Shown here piece by piece: positions 34,442-43,809 of a DNA stretch of 64,000 bases. The DNA is taken from the NCBI GenBank assembly GCA_964617875.1, contig CAZUAI010000001.1:1-64000 (forward strand). The letters run 5' to 3'. Source of the stretch: CAZMVY01 sp964617875. GTDB lineage: Bacteria; Planctomycetota; Phycisphaerae; UBA1845; PWPN01. Each line of letters begins with the position of its first letter. Position 1 is the stretch's first letter. The translations under genes and the position numbers were made by a program. The notes under the pieces were generated by a model, which was not told the origin of the DNA, did not search any database, and saw nothing but the letters and a program-made list of their open reading frames with translations.

Positions 34442-36532
34442 TCACCGCCCCTGGGCCATTTCCTCCCGGTGCTTCGCGATGATCTCCTCCTGGATCTCAC
34501 GCGGGACCTGGCGGTATTTCGCAAACTCCATCGTGAACGTTCCGCGGCCCTGCGTCTGCGAGCGGAGGTCGGTCGCGTAGCCGAACATGTTCGCCAGCGG
34601 CACCTCGGCGGTGACGATGCTCGCGTTGCCGCGCATCTCCGTGCCCAGGATCATGCCACGGCGGCTCGACAGGTCGCCGACCACGGGGCCCTGGTGCTCG
34701 ATCGGCATCTCGACCTCGACCTTGACGATCGGCTCGAGCAGCACCGGCTTCGACCGCAGGAACGTGTCGCGGAACGCGTCGCGGGCGCAGATCTGGAACG
34801 CCAGATCGGACGAGTCCACGGCGTGGTGCGTGCCGTCCTCGAGCACCATCTTCACGCGGACGATCTCACAGCCGGCCAGCGGGCCCTTGCCGCGGCACGC
34901 CTGGAAGCCCTTGTCCACGGAGGGGATGAACTCGGTCGGGATCCGGCCGCACTTGACCTCGTTCTCGAACTCGTAATCGACCGGGTGTCCCTCGGGCAGC
35001 GGCACGAGCCGGCCGATCACGTGGGCGTACTGGCCCGCGCCGCCGGTCTGCTTCTTGTGCTTGTAGTTGAAGGGCACCTCGACGGACGGGGCCTCGCGGT
35101 AGCTGACGCGCGGGGCGCCAACCTCCACCTCGACGCGGTGCTCGCGGCGCATCCGCTCGACGTAGATCTCCAGGTGCAGCTCGCCCATGCCGCAGATCAG
35201 CGTCTCGCCCGTCCGCGCATCGTGGCGGACGTGAAACGTCGGGTCTTCCTTGCAGAAGCGGCTGAGGGCCTTGGCCATCCTGTCGCGGTCGGCGTTCTTC
35301 GCCGGCTTGATCGCCAGCGAGATCACCGGCTCGGGCACGTGGATCCGTTCAAGCGAGTAGTTGCGGTCCTCGCTGCAGAGCGTGTCGCCCGAGGCGCAGT
35401 CGATGCCCATCAGGGCCACGATGTCGCCGGCCTCGGCCCGCTCGAGGTCCTCGCGATCGTTCGCGTGCATGCGCAGGATCCGCGTCACCCGCTGCTCACG
35501 CTGCGTGCGGGTGTTCAGGTACGTCGCGCCGCGCTTGAGCGTCCCCTGGTACACGCGGGCGTATGTGAGCTGCCCGAACGACTCGTCCACGATCTTGAAC
35601 GCCATCGCGACGACCGGGCCCTCCGTGTCGGCGGCGATCGCCACCTCGGCCCCCTCGTTCGCGTTGTCCGTGGCGTACGTCACGCGGTCCAGCGGCGAGG
35701 GCAGGTACTCCGCCACGGCGTCCAGCAGCGGCTGCACGCCCTTGTTGCGGAACGCCGAGCCCATCAGCACCGGCGTGATCTCGCGCGCGATCGTCTGCTC
35801 GCGGATGACCCGGTGCAGCAGCCGCTCGTCGATCGGCTGCTCGGCCAGCACGGCCTCCGCCAGCTCGTCGCTGTAGAGCGAGAGCGTGTCCAGCATCGCG
35901 TGCCGGGCCCGGTCGGCCGCGTCTTTCAGCGCCGCCGGGATCTCGGCGATGCGGACGTTTTCGCCGTGCTCGCCGTCGAAATACAGGGCCTTCATGCGGA
36001 CCAGGTCCACGACGCCTTCGTGGTCGGCCGCCACGCCGATCGGGATCTGCAGAGGCACGGCCACCAGGCCGAGCTTCGTCTCCATCTCGGAAACCACGCG
36101 GGCCGGATCGGAACCGACGCGGTCGAGCTTGTTGATGAACGCCAGCCGCGGCACGCCGTAACGCTTCATCTGCCGATCCACCGTCAGCGATTGCGACTGC
36201 ACGCCGCCCACGGCGCACAAGACGAGCACAGCCCCGTCGAGCACGCGGAGCGACCGTTCGACCTCGACGGTGAAGTCCACGTGCCCCGGGGTGTCGATCA
36301 GGTTGATCGTCCGCCCGGCCCACTCCACGCTCGTGGCGGCGGCGGTGATCGTGATCCCCCGCTCGCGCTCGAGTTCCATGTGGTCCATCGTCGCGCCGCG
36401 ATCGTCGCCCTTGACCTCGCCCATGCGATGGATGCGTCCGGTATAGTAGAGAATGCGTTCGCTGAGCGTCGTCTTGCCCGAGTCGATGTGGGCCGAGATG
36501 CCGATGTTCCGGATTGTGCTGAGGTTCGTCAT
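34442..36532 (-). CDS. fusA: Elongation factor G, spd/mtEFG1-like
   Basis: A complete 696-residue EF-G, the GTPase that drives tRNA-mRNA translocation. G1 is AHIDSGKTTLSERIL, switch I has ERERGITI, G3 is DTPGHVDF, G4 is NKLD. Domains II-V follow with the usual PEPVISLAI and GELHLEIYVERM. The Ser in AHIDSGKTT and the loop GRIHRMGEVKGDDRGATMD resemble the EFG1 form shared by mitochondria and spirochaetes, planctomycetes and delta-proteobacteria, where translocation and recycling are split between two factors. It stands alone, away from rpsL/rpsG/tuf. A good ribosome site (AAAGGAG) precedes the ATG and a promoter is predicted about 240 bases upstream. Confidence 0.95.
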   Translation of the reverse strand: MTNLSTIRNIGISAHIDSGKTTLSERILYYTGRIHRMGEVKGDDRGATMDHMELERERGITITAAATSVEWAGRTINLIDTPGHVDFTVEVERSLRVLDGAVLVLCAVGGVQSQSLTVDRQMKRYGVPRLAFINKLDRVGSDPARVVSEMETKLGLVAVPLQIPIGVAADHEGVVDLVRMKALYFDGEHGENVRIAEIPAALKDAADRARHAMLDTLSLYSDELAEAVLAEQPIDERLLHRVIREQTIAREITPVLMGSAFRNKGVQPLLDAVAEYLPSPLDRVTYATDNANEGAEVAIAADTEGPVVAMAFKIVDESFGQLTYARVYQGTLKRGATYLNTRTQREQRVTRILRMHANDREDLERAEAGDIVALMGIDCASGDTLCSEDRNYSLERIHVPEPVISLAIKPAKNADRDRMAKALSRFCKEDPTFHVRHDARTGETLICGMGELHLEIYVERMRREHRVEVEVGAPRVSYREAPSVEVPFNYKHKKQTGGAGQYAHVIGRLVPLPEGHPVDYEFENEVKCGRIPTEFIPSVDKGFQACRGKGPLAGCEIVRVKMVLEDGTHHAVDSSDLAFQICARDAFRDTFLRSKPVLLEPIVKVEVEMPIEHQGPVVGDLSSRRGMILGTEMRGNASIVTAEVPLANMFGYATDLRSQTQGRGTFTMEFAKYRQVPREIQEEIIAKHREEMAQGR

Positions 36533-36891
36533 GTTCCTGAACTCCTTTCCCTGACGCGGCTCCGCCCGGCCGTCAAGACCAACAGTGCCGCCGGGAAGAA
36601 CGGCGATTAACTCTTGCCAGTTATGAACTTACGGATAATCGGGGAGGATCGGATGGATCGGGCGGGCCGAACGGCTCGCCGACAAGGTCCCCATACGATT
36701 TACCGAACAATCATACCTGCCACCAGTCCGCTTCGCGGGGTCAATATACCGATCCCAACTCCACTAGAGCCCCGCATTATACCTCGATAGCCCGGCGAAG
36801 ACAAGGGCGGTAGAATAGGGAGTCGGGGTACTCGAAAACGATGCCTGCACGGCGGGCAAACCGGCTGCCGAGGGGGGCGAAAGGCGGGGTT
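36533..36891. other. Divergent intergenic region fusA / secreted protein
   Basis: 359 bases with no gene. It carries a good minus-strand promoter for fusA at 36776-36804, leaving a long leader of about 240 bases for fusA, in which no known riboswitch or attenuator was recognised. A plus-strand TAGAAT (near 36811) has no matching -35. Confidence 0.6.
36776..36804 (-). promoter_or_regulatory. Predicted sigma-70 promoter of fusA
   Basis: On the minus strand TTGTCT (36804-36799) and a perfect TATAAT (36781-36776) are 17 bases apart. Transcription would begin near 36769. Confidence 0.65.
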
Positions 36892-39800
36892 ATGAGTGCG
36901 AAGCCAATCTCGGCCGCATGGTGCGTTGCGATGGCTGTCATGTTCGCCATGACGGGCGGGACGGCCTCGGCGCAGCAATCCCTCGGCGACCTCAGCGGCC
37001 CCTGGCAACTCTTCGTGGACGACTACCTCGTCGCAACAAAGAGCGGCCTGACGCGGACATACCACCCCTTCCAGAAGCACGCCGGCAATCCCGTCCTCAT
37101 CGCCGACCAGCCGTGGGAAGGCACGATCGTCTACATCTACGGCACCGTCCTGCCCAACGAGGCCCGCAACGGCTGGCGGATGTGGTATCACACGGCCCGC
37201 GTCGGTTCCGATGAAGGCAGCAACATCCTCTACGCCACCAGCACCGACGGCATTCACTGGACCAAACCACTGCTCGGGTTGCGGAGCTGGAACGGCTCGA
37301 CCGCCAACAACATGTTCTTTCAGCGCCCCTACGCCGATGGGATCACCTCGGTCATCCACACGCCATGGGACGCCGACCCCGCCCGCCGGTACCGCCTGAT
37401 GAACTACGAACCGCCCGGCTACTTCGGCGCCTGGTCGCCGGACGGCATCCATGTGACGGATGTGCCGAACAACCCCGTCTTCACACAGGCTGGCGACGTG
37501 GGCCAGTTCCTCTGGGATCCGCGCACCCGGCAGTACCTCGGCTACGTGAAGGTCAACGTCGATGTCCGCGGCCTTCGCCGCCGTGCCGTGGCACGCATTG
37601 CCACGGACGACATCCAGACGTGGCCGTCGCCGCAACTGGTCCTCGCGCCGGACGACTTCGACGACCGCTGGGTCGCCGACGCCGTCCAGCGGACGCACTT
37701 CTACGGCCTGTCCGCGTTCGCGTACGAGTCCATGTACATCGGACTCCTCTGGATCTTCCGCGCAACCGACGCGGAGGGCTACTACATCGGCCCCGTCTAC
37801 ACGGAGATCGTGACAAGCCGCGACGGGATCCACTGGCTGCGCGAGCAGGGCAACCGGCCGCCGATGCTTCCGCTCGGCCCGGCCGGCACGTGGGAGGACG
37901 GCCAGCTCTACACCGCAACGCACCCGGTCCTCGAGAACGGCACGCTCAAGATCTACTACGGAGCGTGCGACGACGTCCACGGCACCGCCCTTAAGAAGCT
38001 CCGTTGCGGGATCGGCCTCGCCACGCTCCGCAAGGACGGGTTCGCCTCGCTCGATGCCGGCGCCGCACCCGGCCAGGTCACGACCCGGCGGCTGGTCGGC
38101 GCTGCGGGTCCGCTGCACGTGAACTACAGCGCGGTCGGCGGCTGGCTCCGGGTCGAAGTCCTCGACGGCAACGGCGACGTCGTCCCCGGATACGCCCTGG
38201 CCGACTGCACGCCCCTGCAGGGCGACAGCCTCGACCAGGTGGTGACGTGGGGACCGGAGACGGAGCTGCCGTCCGGTCCCGCGGCGCTGCGACTCCGCTT
38301 CCACCTGCAGAATGCCTCGGTGTATTCATTCTGCGCGGGCGATGCCGTGCAGGTGCTGGACGATCCGCAGCCCGGACTCGCCTGCCTCTACACGTTCGAA
38401 AAGGACTCCGGCACGTCGGTCCGAGACAAGCTCGCCGCCGACGGCAGCCAGATCGCGACTCTTCGCGGCGCCGTTGCCGTCGATACAAACCCCGCGCACG
38501 CGGCACAAGGAACCTGCTCGGCCGCCTTCGGCTGCGACGGCTCGACGCTCAACACCGTCGAGATCGCCGGCACCGCCAATCTCGGCACGCGGTTCACGCT
38601 CGCGGCCTCGGTCAACCTGCTGCCCGGTCGCCTGACGCGGCTGTTCAGCACCTGCGCCGGCACCGGTGCGTTCAGCAGTTCGGAGATCGTCTTCGACTGC
38701 GATCCCGGCGGCGCGGCCGTGCCCGGCCTGCGCCTCGCGTGCAAAGGCATTGTCATCCAGTCGCCGCCGGCCACCTTCACGACGCGCGAGTACCATCACC
38801 TCGGCGTCACGTATGACGACGGCGAGGTGCGGTTCTACCTCGACGGCAGCGAGGTCGGCCACGACTACCTGTCCGGCGGCGAGCCGGTCGTGCTGTCCCG
38901 CAACCTGTCCTTCGGCGACGACCCGGTTCCAAGCGGCGACAAGCGGCTCATCGGCCAGGCCGACGACGTTCTGGTTCTCGGCCGTGCGCTCACGGGTGCG
39001 GAGGTCGCCGCCCTCGCCCGGAACGGCGCGGCGGCTTTCTTCGGGCTGACGGACGCCTCCGCGGATCTCGACGGCGACGGCGACGTGGACCTCGCCGATT
39101 TCTCCGCGTTCCAGACGTGCTTCAACGGGCCGAACCGGGCGCCCGCGTGCCCCGCAGACCCCGTACCGGCGCGGTGCTCGCTCGTCTGCGGGACGGCCGC
39201 CGCGTCGCTGTTGGCGGCGACCCCGATCAGCTTCGCGGAAAAATGGGACACGTACGCCCTCGGCACGACCGACGCCGGTTACGTGGCGCGATGGGCGGAG
39301 ATCGCCGGCGCGTCGCGATACGAGGTCCAGAACACCGATCCCGTCTACTCCGCGACGAAGTCGCTCAAGGTCGTCAAGCTCGCCGGCCTCGGCATCACGC
39401 ACAGCCTCAACCCGGAGCTGCAAGCCGCAATCCCCGGCGCCACCGAAGTCCGCGGCACTGACGCGAACCCGCTCGCATTGCTGTACTACGTCTGGATGAA
39501 CACGGACGGCACGATCGACAAGCTGAGCCGGGCCGACCTCTTCGTGGAACTCTCGAAGGGCGACGTCCGCGCCCCGGCCGCGAACAGCCCCACGGTACTG
39601 CCCGTCCTCGCGTTCGGCATGACGGCCGGCATGCACGGGCTCAGCACGCATCCGCGGTTCTTCGACGGCCGGAACTGGCAGACGGTCAACCCCGTCACCG
39701 CCGGGGTCAACTGGAACTTCCTCGACATGAAGATCCGCACCGCCGATGTTGTTCTCGAAGGCCGTCAGGGCGCCGCCGGCAGCGCCACGTACACGCGCGC

Positions 39801-40317
39801 CTGGACGGGCGGGTTCGACCGCATCACGATCCGCACCGTCGCCAACGACGGCCAGCGGCGCGGCCTCGATGATGTGTACCTCTCCGGCGGCGAAGTCAGC
39901 GTGCCCTGCGCCAACCCGCCGACGGCGACGTCCATCGTCCCGAACACCGCCCACAACGACGAGGTCATCGGCCCCGCCACGATCCAGGGCACGAACTTCG
40001 TCGCCGGGCAGACCCGTGTAGCCCTTTCCCGGCCGGGCTGCTCCGACATCGTCGGCACCAACGTGATTGTCGCCCCCGACGGCAACAGCCTGACGTGCAA
40101 CCTTGATTTCAACTGGATCTCCGCAGGCACGTGGAACGTCGTCGTCAGCACCACGCCGAACTGCCCATCAGCCACGCTGCCCGGCGGCTTCACCGTCACC
40201 GAGCCGGCCACGTACGTCGCCGCCGACTTCGACCACGACGGCGACGTGGACCTGGCCGACTTTGCCGCGTTCTCCGCCGCCTTCAACGGCCCGAACCGGC
40301 CGGCGGCAGGTCCGTAG
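36892..40317 (+). CDS. Secreted beta-propeller, LamG and dockerin-like protein
   Basis: A 1,141-residue exported protein. The signal peptide (about 1-25) ends GTASAQQ. Residues about 30-400 look like a five-bladed propeller of the GH32/GH43 type (WQLFVDDYLVATKSG, MWYHTARVGSDEGSNILYA, STDGIHW). About 500-715 is a LamG/concanavalin-like domain (FTLAASVNLLPG, VRFYLDGSEVGHDYLSG). At about 724-748 stands a calcium-loop motif DLDGDGDVDLADF with NGPNR. A second beta-rich region and an IPT/TIG-like stretch (about 1000-1100) follow, and the chain ends with a second DHDGDVDLADF and NGPNRP. The ATG at 36892 has AAGGCGGGG before it and gives a clean signal peptide. It probably binds or cleaves polysaccharide outside the cell; the substrate is unknown. 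Confidence 0.75.
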   Translation: MSAKPISAAWCVAMAVMFAMTGGTASAQQSLGDLSGPWQLFVDDYLVATKSGLTRTYHPFQKHAGNPVLIADQPWEGTIVYIYGTVLPNEARNGWRMWYHTARVGSDEGSNILYATSTDGIHWTKPLLGLRSWNGSTANNMFFQRPYADGITSVIHTPWDADPARRYRLMNYEPPGYFGAWSPDGIHVTDVPNNPVFTQAGDVGQFLWDPRTRQYLGYVKVNVDVRGLRRRAVARIATDDIQTWPSPQLVLAPDDFDDRWVADAVQRTHFYGLSAFAYESMYIGLLWIFRATDAEGYYIGPVYTEIVTSRDGIHWLREQGNRPPMLPLGPAGTWEDGQLYTATHPVLENGTLKIYYGACDDVHGTALKKLRCGIGLATLRKDGFASLDAGAAPGQVTTRRLVGAAGPLHVNYSAVGGWLRVEVLDGNGDVVPGYALADCTPLQGDSLDQVVTWGPETELPSGPAALRLRFHLQNASVYSFCAGDAVQVLDDPQPGLACLYTFEKDSGTSVRDKLAADGSQIATLRGAVAVDTNPAHAAQGTCSAAFGCDGSTLNTVEIAGTANLGTRFTLAASVNLLPGRLTRLFSTCAGTGAFSSSEIVFDCDPGGAAVPGLRLACKGIVIQSPPATFTTREYHHLGVTYDDGEVRFYLDGSEVGHDYLSGGEPVVLSRNLSFGDDPVPSGDKRLIGQADDVLVLGRALTGAEVAALARNGAAAFFGLTDASADLDGDGDVDLADFSAFQTCFNGPNRAPACPADPVPARCSLVCGTAAASLLAATPISFAEKWDTYALGTTDAGYVARWAEIAGASRYEVQNTDPVYSATKSLKVVKLAGLGITHSLNPELQAAIPGATEVRGTDANPLALLYYVWMNTDGTIDKLSRADLFVELSKGDVRAPAANSPTVLPVLAFGMTAGMHGLSTHPRFFDGRNWQTVNPVTAGVNWNFLDMKIRTADVVLEGRQGAAGSATYTRAWTGGFDRITIRTVANDGQRRGLDDVYLSGGEVSVPCANPPTATSIVPNTAHNDEVIGPATIQGTNFVAGQTRVALSRPGCSDIVGTNVIVAPDGNSLTCNLDFNWISAGTWNVVVSTTPNCPSATLPGGFTVTEPATYVAADFDHDGDVDLADFAAFSAAFNGPNRPAAGP

Positions 40318-40661
40318 GGCACGGCCGCCCCCGCGAAGCAGGGCTCGCGCACGCGGCCAAGACCTGCCCCGTGCGGAGTGCGCCTCTCCAGAGGCCGTCG
40401 CAGCCCGCGCAGGTCCGTTGTCGTTGTCCGTTGTCTGCTGCCCGTTGTCGTTGCCTGTGGTTCATTGCCGGACCGGGGCACCCCGGCCCGAATCGCTCCT
40501 CACGCCATTCCCCGCGTCGGCACCCATCGGAGCAACCGTCGCGGGCAGGACCGTTCGGGCTCCGTCATCCGAGCGTCTTTCGTCATTCTGGCTTCGTCAT
40601 TCGAGTTTCGTCCGCGGGCCGCTTGTCGCAAGACGACGCCTCCCGTATCGTGTCGCCCGCG
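40318..40661. repeat. Intergenic region with short repeated words
   Basis: 344 bases without a gene. CCGTTGTC occurs three times (40415, 40428, 40442) at 13-14 base spacing, and TTCGTCATTC twice (40579, 40593). These look like degenerate short tandem repeats of the intergenic type. No promoter for the following gene stands out. Confidence 0.5.
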
Positions 40662-42491
40662 ATGCGAAAGCACCCCGTGTTGACGACGGCGTTCGTGACG
40701 GCGGCGCTGGTGGGCGTCGGCCATGCGTGGTCGATCTCCGGCGGACTGTTCCTCGACGACCATGCGCACTACAAGCAACTCCGGGCCGGCGACTGGTCGT
40801 ACCGGTCGGCCGTGGCGGCGTCGCGACTCGGCATCGTCGGCGACGTGATGGACCTCTGGTCGCGGCACGAGGCGGGACTGCGGTTCTATCGCCCTGTCGC
40901 GTTCTGGATCATGCGGCTGGAGTACACGCTCGTCGGCTGGCGGCCGGCGGGAATGCACGTCTTCTCGCTCCTGTGGCACTGGCTCTGCGCGATGCTCGTC
41001 GGGGCGATCGCGTGGCGGCTGATCGGACGGCGGGCGTGGGCGGCCGTGGCGGCCGGGCTGATGGCCGTGCATCCCGGCCACGTCGTCACCGTGTACTGGA
41101 TCGCGTGCCAGACGGAGCTGATGGCGACGGCGTTCCTGCTGGCGGCGACGTTGTGCTATGCGCGATATGCGAGGTGGTGGCCCCGCGAGGCGGCCCCGGA
41201 CCGGAGTCGGAATGCGCCTTCCGCCTCGTGGCCCGCGCTGGCGGGGGCTCTTCTCCTCTTTGCAATGGCCCTCGGTTGTCGCGAGCATGTCATCCTGTGG
41301 CCGGCCGTCATCCTCGTCGGCGACTTCGCCCTGCGGGCCTGCCGGCGGCGGCGAATTCCCGCGTACGTGGCGATGGCCGTCGTGGTCGTCGCGTATCTCG
41401 CGGCGCGGCATGAGGCGCTCGGCGGATTCCCCCTGCCCGGCCGGCCGTATCTCGTGCGTCCGGGCGACCCGGGCTTCGTACGCTATATTCTCGACAAGTT
41501 CATCTACTACATGATCGGCCTGTTCGCCTATGTGCCGGTCCTGCCGATCGGCGGGACGGACTACTTCTCGCGCCACCCCGGGACGTTCTACGGGACGTTC
41601 GCCGGGGCCGTCGCCGGGGTCGGCGTGATCCTGGCCGCCTCGCCGCGACGGCGGTGGCTGCTGCTGCCGCTGGCGTGGGCGACGATGTTCTTCGTGCCGT
41701 TGCTGCCGGTGTTCGCGTCAACGCATCACCTGTATCTGCCGGGCGCGGGGATGGCGTGGCTGCTGGCCGCCGGATTGGCCACGCTGGCGGGAACGGTGCG
41801 GGCCCCGTGCACGGCCGCGGCGTGCGCGGCCGAGCCGCGCGTCGGGGGCGAAGAGCCCTCGCGTTTGCGCGTCGGACTCGATGCGGACGATCGTCCGGGC
41901 CCGGCGGGGCGTCGCGTCGTTGCGGCGACGCTGGCGGGGTTGCACCTGATCGGGTTCGCCTTCCTCTGCTGGGCGTTCGGATGGGCCTACCGCGCGAGCA
42001 CGCGGGTTGAGGACATCGTCGTGCGCGACGTCCTCCAGTCGCAACAGGGCCCGCGGCCGATCCGGGACGGCGACCACCTCTTCTTCGTCAACGTCTCGAT
42101 GCTCGCGTACTACGCCGTTCCCGCCATCGAGAACCAGACCGGCCTTCGCGGCCTCCGCGGCCACATCCTGACGTTTTCGCCGTGGCTCCTGCGCATGGAA
42201 AAGGCCGGCACGCTCGAGCGCGTGGACGACCGCACCATTGTGGTGACCGCGCCGCCCGGCGAGCCGTACTTCGCCGGCGTGGCGGGCCGCGCGGTGCGCA
42301 CGATCATGGGGTTCGAGCGGCCGTTCCAGACGGACGACCGGCTGGCCGGGCCGCTGTTCAACGTCGAGGTTCTCGATGCCGACGCCGCCGGCGTTCGCCG
42401 CCTTCGGTTCCGGTTCCACAAGTCGCTGGCATCACCGGACTGCCACCTGTTCTTCGGCTCGCCGACGCGATGGGCGTATCCGCTGGACTGA
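40662..42491 (+). CDS. Multi-spanning membrane protein, GT-C/TMTC-like
   Basis: A 609-residue integral membrane protein. The first extracytoplasmic loop contains LFLDDHAHYKQL, an acidic pair at the place where GT-C transferases keep their catalytic Asp, and the helix pattern (VGWRPAGMHVFSLLWHWLCAML, AVHPGHVVTVYWIACQTELMA, CREHVILWPAVIL) recalls the TMTC family, to which the protein at 44944-46974 belongs more clearly. There are no TPRs; the last 170 residues are soluble. The ATG at 40662 starts directly at the first membrane helix. A lipid-linked sugar transferase is possible; activity unproven. Confidence 0.65.
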   Translation: MRKHPVLTTAFVTAALVGVGHAWSISGGLFLDDHAHYKQLRAGDWSYRSAVAASRLGIVGDVMDLWSRHEAGLRFYRPVAFWIMRLEYTLVGWRPAGMHVFSLLWHWLCAMLVGAIAWRLIGRRAWAAVAAGLMAVHPGHVVTVYWIACQTELMATAFLLAATLCYARYARWWPREAAPDRSRNAPSASWPALAGALLLFAMALGCREHVILWPAVILVGDFALRACRRRRIPAYVAMAVVVVAYLAARHEALGGFPLPGRPYLVRPGDPGFVRYILDKFIYYMIGLFAYVPVLPIGGTDYFSRHPGTFYGTFAGAVAGVGVILAASPRRRWLLLPLAWATMFFVPLLPVFASTHHLYLPGAGMAWLLAAGLATLAGTVRAPCTAAACAAEPRVGGEEPSRLRVGLDADDRPGPAGRRVVAATLAGLHLIGFAFLCWAFGWAYRASTRVEDIVVRDVLQSQQGPRPIRDGDHLFFVNVSMLAYYAVPAIENQTGLRGLRGHILTFSPWLLRMEKAGTLERVDDRTIVVTAPPGEPYFAGVAGRAVRTIMGFERPFQTDDRLAGPLFNVEVLDADAAGVRRLRFRFHKSLASPDCHLFFGSPTRWAYPLD

Positions 42492-42538
42492 CGCGGCAAT
42501 GCAGGGCGGGCCGGAAGCATGCGTCACAGACGCATTGC

Positions 42539-43696
42539 TCAGAATACGCGCTCGCGCTCGCACGGAATGCCGAGGGCCCGCAGCGTCCGCACCATCTGCA
42601 GACCGTTCGCCTCGGGCTGACCGGCGTCCAGGTGAAACTGGAACTCCAGCCGGCCGTCGGCATTCTCCTCGACGGCGCGTCGCACCCACGCGTCCACATC
42701 CGCCGCCGTTCCGGCCGTCAGCAGTTGCGTCTCCGGGATGACGTCGATCCGCACGGCGCCGAACCTCTCGCGGACGCGGCCCACGCTCGTGTTGCTGCCG
42801 ACGTTCAGGCATGCCACATGGTGGATGCCGGCGAAGACATCGAGCAGGTGGTCCGACGACCCGCAGGAGTGGAGCCGCACGGCGGGCGGCTTCGCGCATC
42901 CCGGTGCGCCGGCCAGCGCGTCGATCATCCGGTTCGTCGCCGGCACGACGAACTCGGCGTAGGCGTCCGGGCCGAGCATGCACGCCGAACAATCGCCCGT
43001 GTGCAGGGCGGCAATCGGCAGGCCGGCGGCGTCGGCGAACAGCCGGATCAGTGTGGCGTACGAGTCGGCGATCCAGGCGAACAGTTCCCGCACGAAGGCC
43101 GGCCGGTCGGCGAGGTCCGTGAACACCCGCTCGCCCGCGAGCTTCAGGGCCGTCGTGAGGATGCCGTGCGTCGTCGCCCGCCCCGTCGTGTCCCAGAAGA
43201 ACGGCGGAATGATCGCGCAGGCATCGCCGCACTCCCTTCGCATCCGCTCAACCTGTCCCAGGAACAGGTCGATCGGCCATGTGCTCACCCAGTCGATCCG
43301 CCGCAGCGGCTCGATCTCGTCGATCCCCGCCAGCGGGGCCTGCGTGATGTCCGGGTCCTTGTCGCCGTAGAACGCAAATCTCGCGCCGACGGCGGCGCCG
43401 AGGATCAGATTCGGCTGGATGCCCCCGACGAGTGCGACCGGCCGCCGCCGCCCTTCGACCTGCACGAGGCACGCCTCGAAGTTGTAGATCGGGTCGCCCG
43501 GGAACCTGCGCGCGACGACCGCGTTGGCCGCCTGTTCGGTCACGAGCCGCCGTCGCGGATCCATGAAGAAGGCCTCGTCGAACAGCAGCCCCCCGTGTTC
43601 GTGGAGCCAACCGAAGCTGACGCTGCCCAGCAGAGTGATCATGCGCGACTCCCAGGGAACCCGAAGCGTCAGCGAGGGCCCGGGTTCGCCCGCCAT
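42539..43696 (-). CDS. Uroporphyrinogen decarboxylase (URO-D) family protein
   Basis: A 385-residue protein with the URO-D barrel. Late motifs are ALHTGDCSACMLGPDAYAEF, LHSCGSSDHLLDVFAGI and the glycine-rich end. The HxC in LHSCG, with a later Cys (VACLNVG), fits the zinc site of corrinoid-dependent methyltransferases of this superfamily (MtaA/MtbA-like) better than HemE, whose N-terminal tetrapyrrole-binding Arg loop I do not see. Planctomycetes often carry many such paralogs. The ATG at 43696 was chosen for length; an ATG at residue 19 is another option. No partner corrinoid protein is nearby. Confidence 0.7.
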   Translation of the reverse strand: MAGEPGPSLTLRVPWESRMITLLGSVSFGWLHEHGGLLFDEAFFMDPRRRLVTEQAANAVVARRFPGDPIYNFEACLVQVEGRRRPVALVGGIQPNLILGAAVGARFAFYGDKDPDITQAPLAGIDEIEPLRRIDWVSTWPIDLFLGQVERMRRECGDACAIIPPFFWDTTGRATTHGILTTALKLAGERVFTDLADRPAFVRELFAWIADSYATLIRLFADAAGLPIAALHTGDCSACMLGPDAYAEFVVPATNRMIDALAGAPGCAKPPAVRLHSCGSSDHLLDVFAGIHHVACLNVGSNTSVGRVRERFGAVRIDVIPETQLLTAGTAADVDAWVRRAVEENADGRLEFQFHLDAGQPEANGLQMVRTLRALGIPCERERVF

Positions 43697-43809
43697 TCTT
43701 GAGGATACCGCGGCCGCACACAAGCACGGGCCGCGCGGGGGTTTTGCCCCGGCGGCCGTGAACCGGTAGACTGTGTGCCGCCGGATCGCGGGGTCTATCG
43801 GAGCAATCG

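Noticed and set aside
36700..38304. Minus-strand open frame of 534 codons
   Set aside because: It covers the start of the secreted protein gene and the fusA promoter region; no domain.
42519..42535. 7-bp hairpin between two convergent genes
   Set aside because: The stem ATGCGTC/GACGCAT has no T-tract on either side, so I do not call it a terminator.
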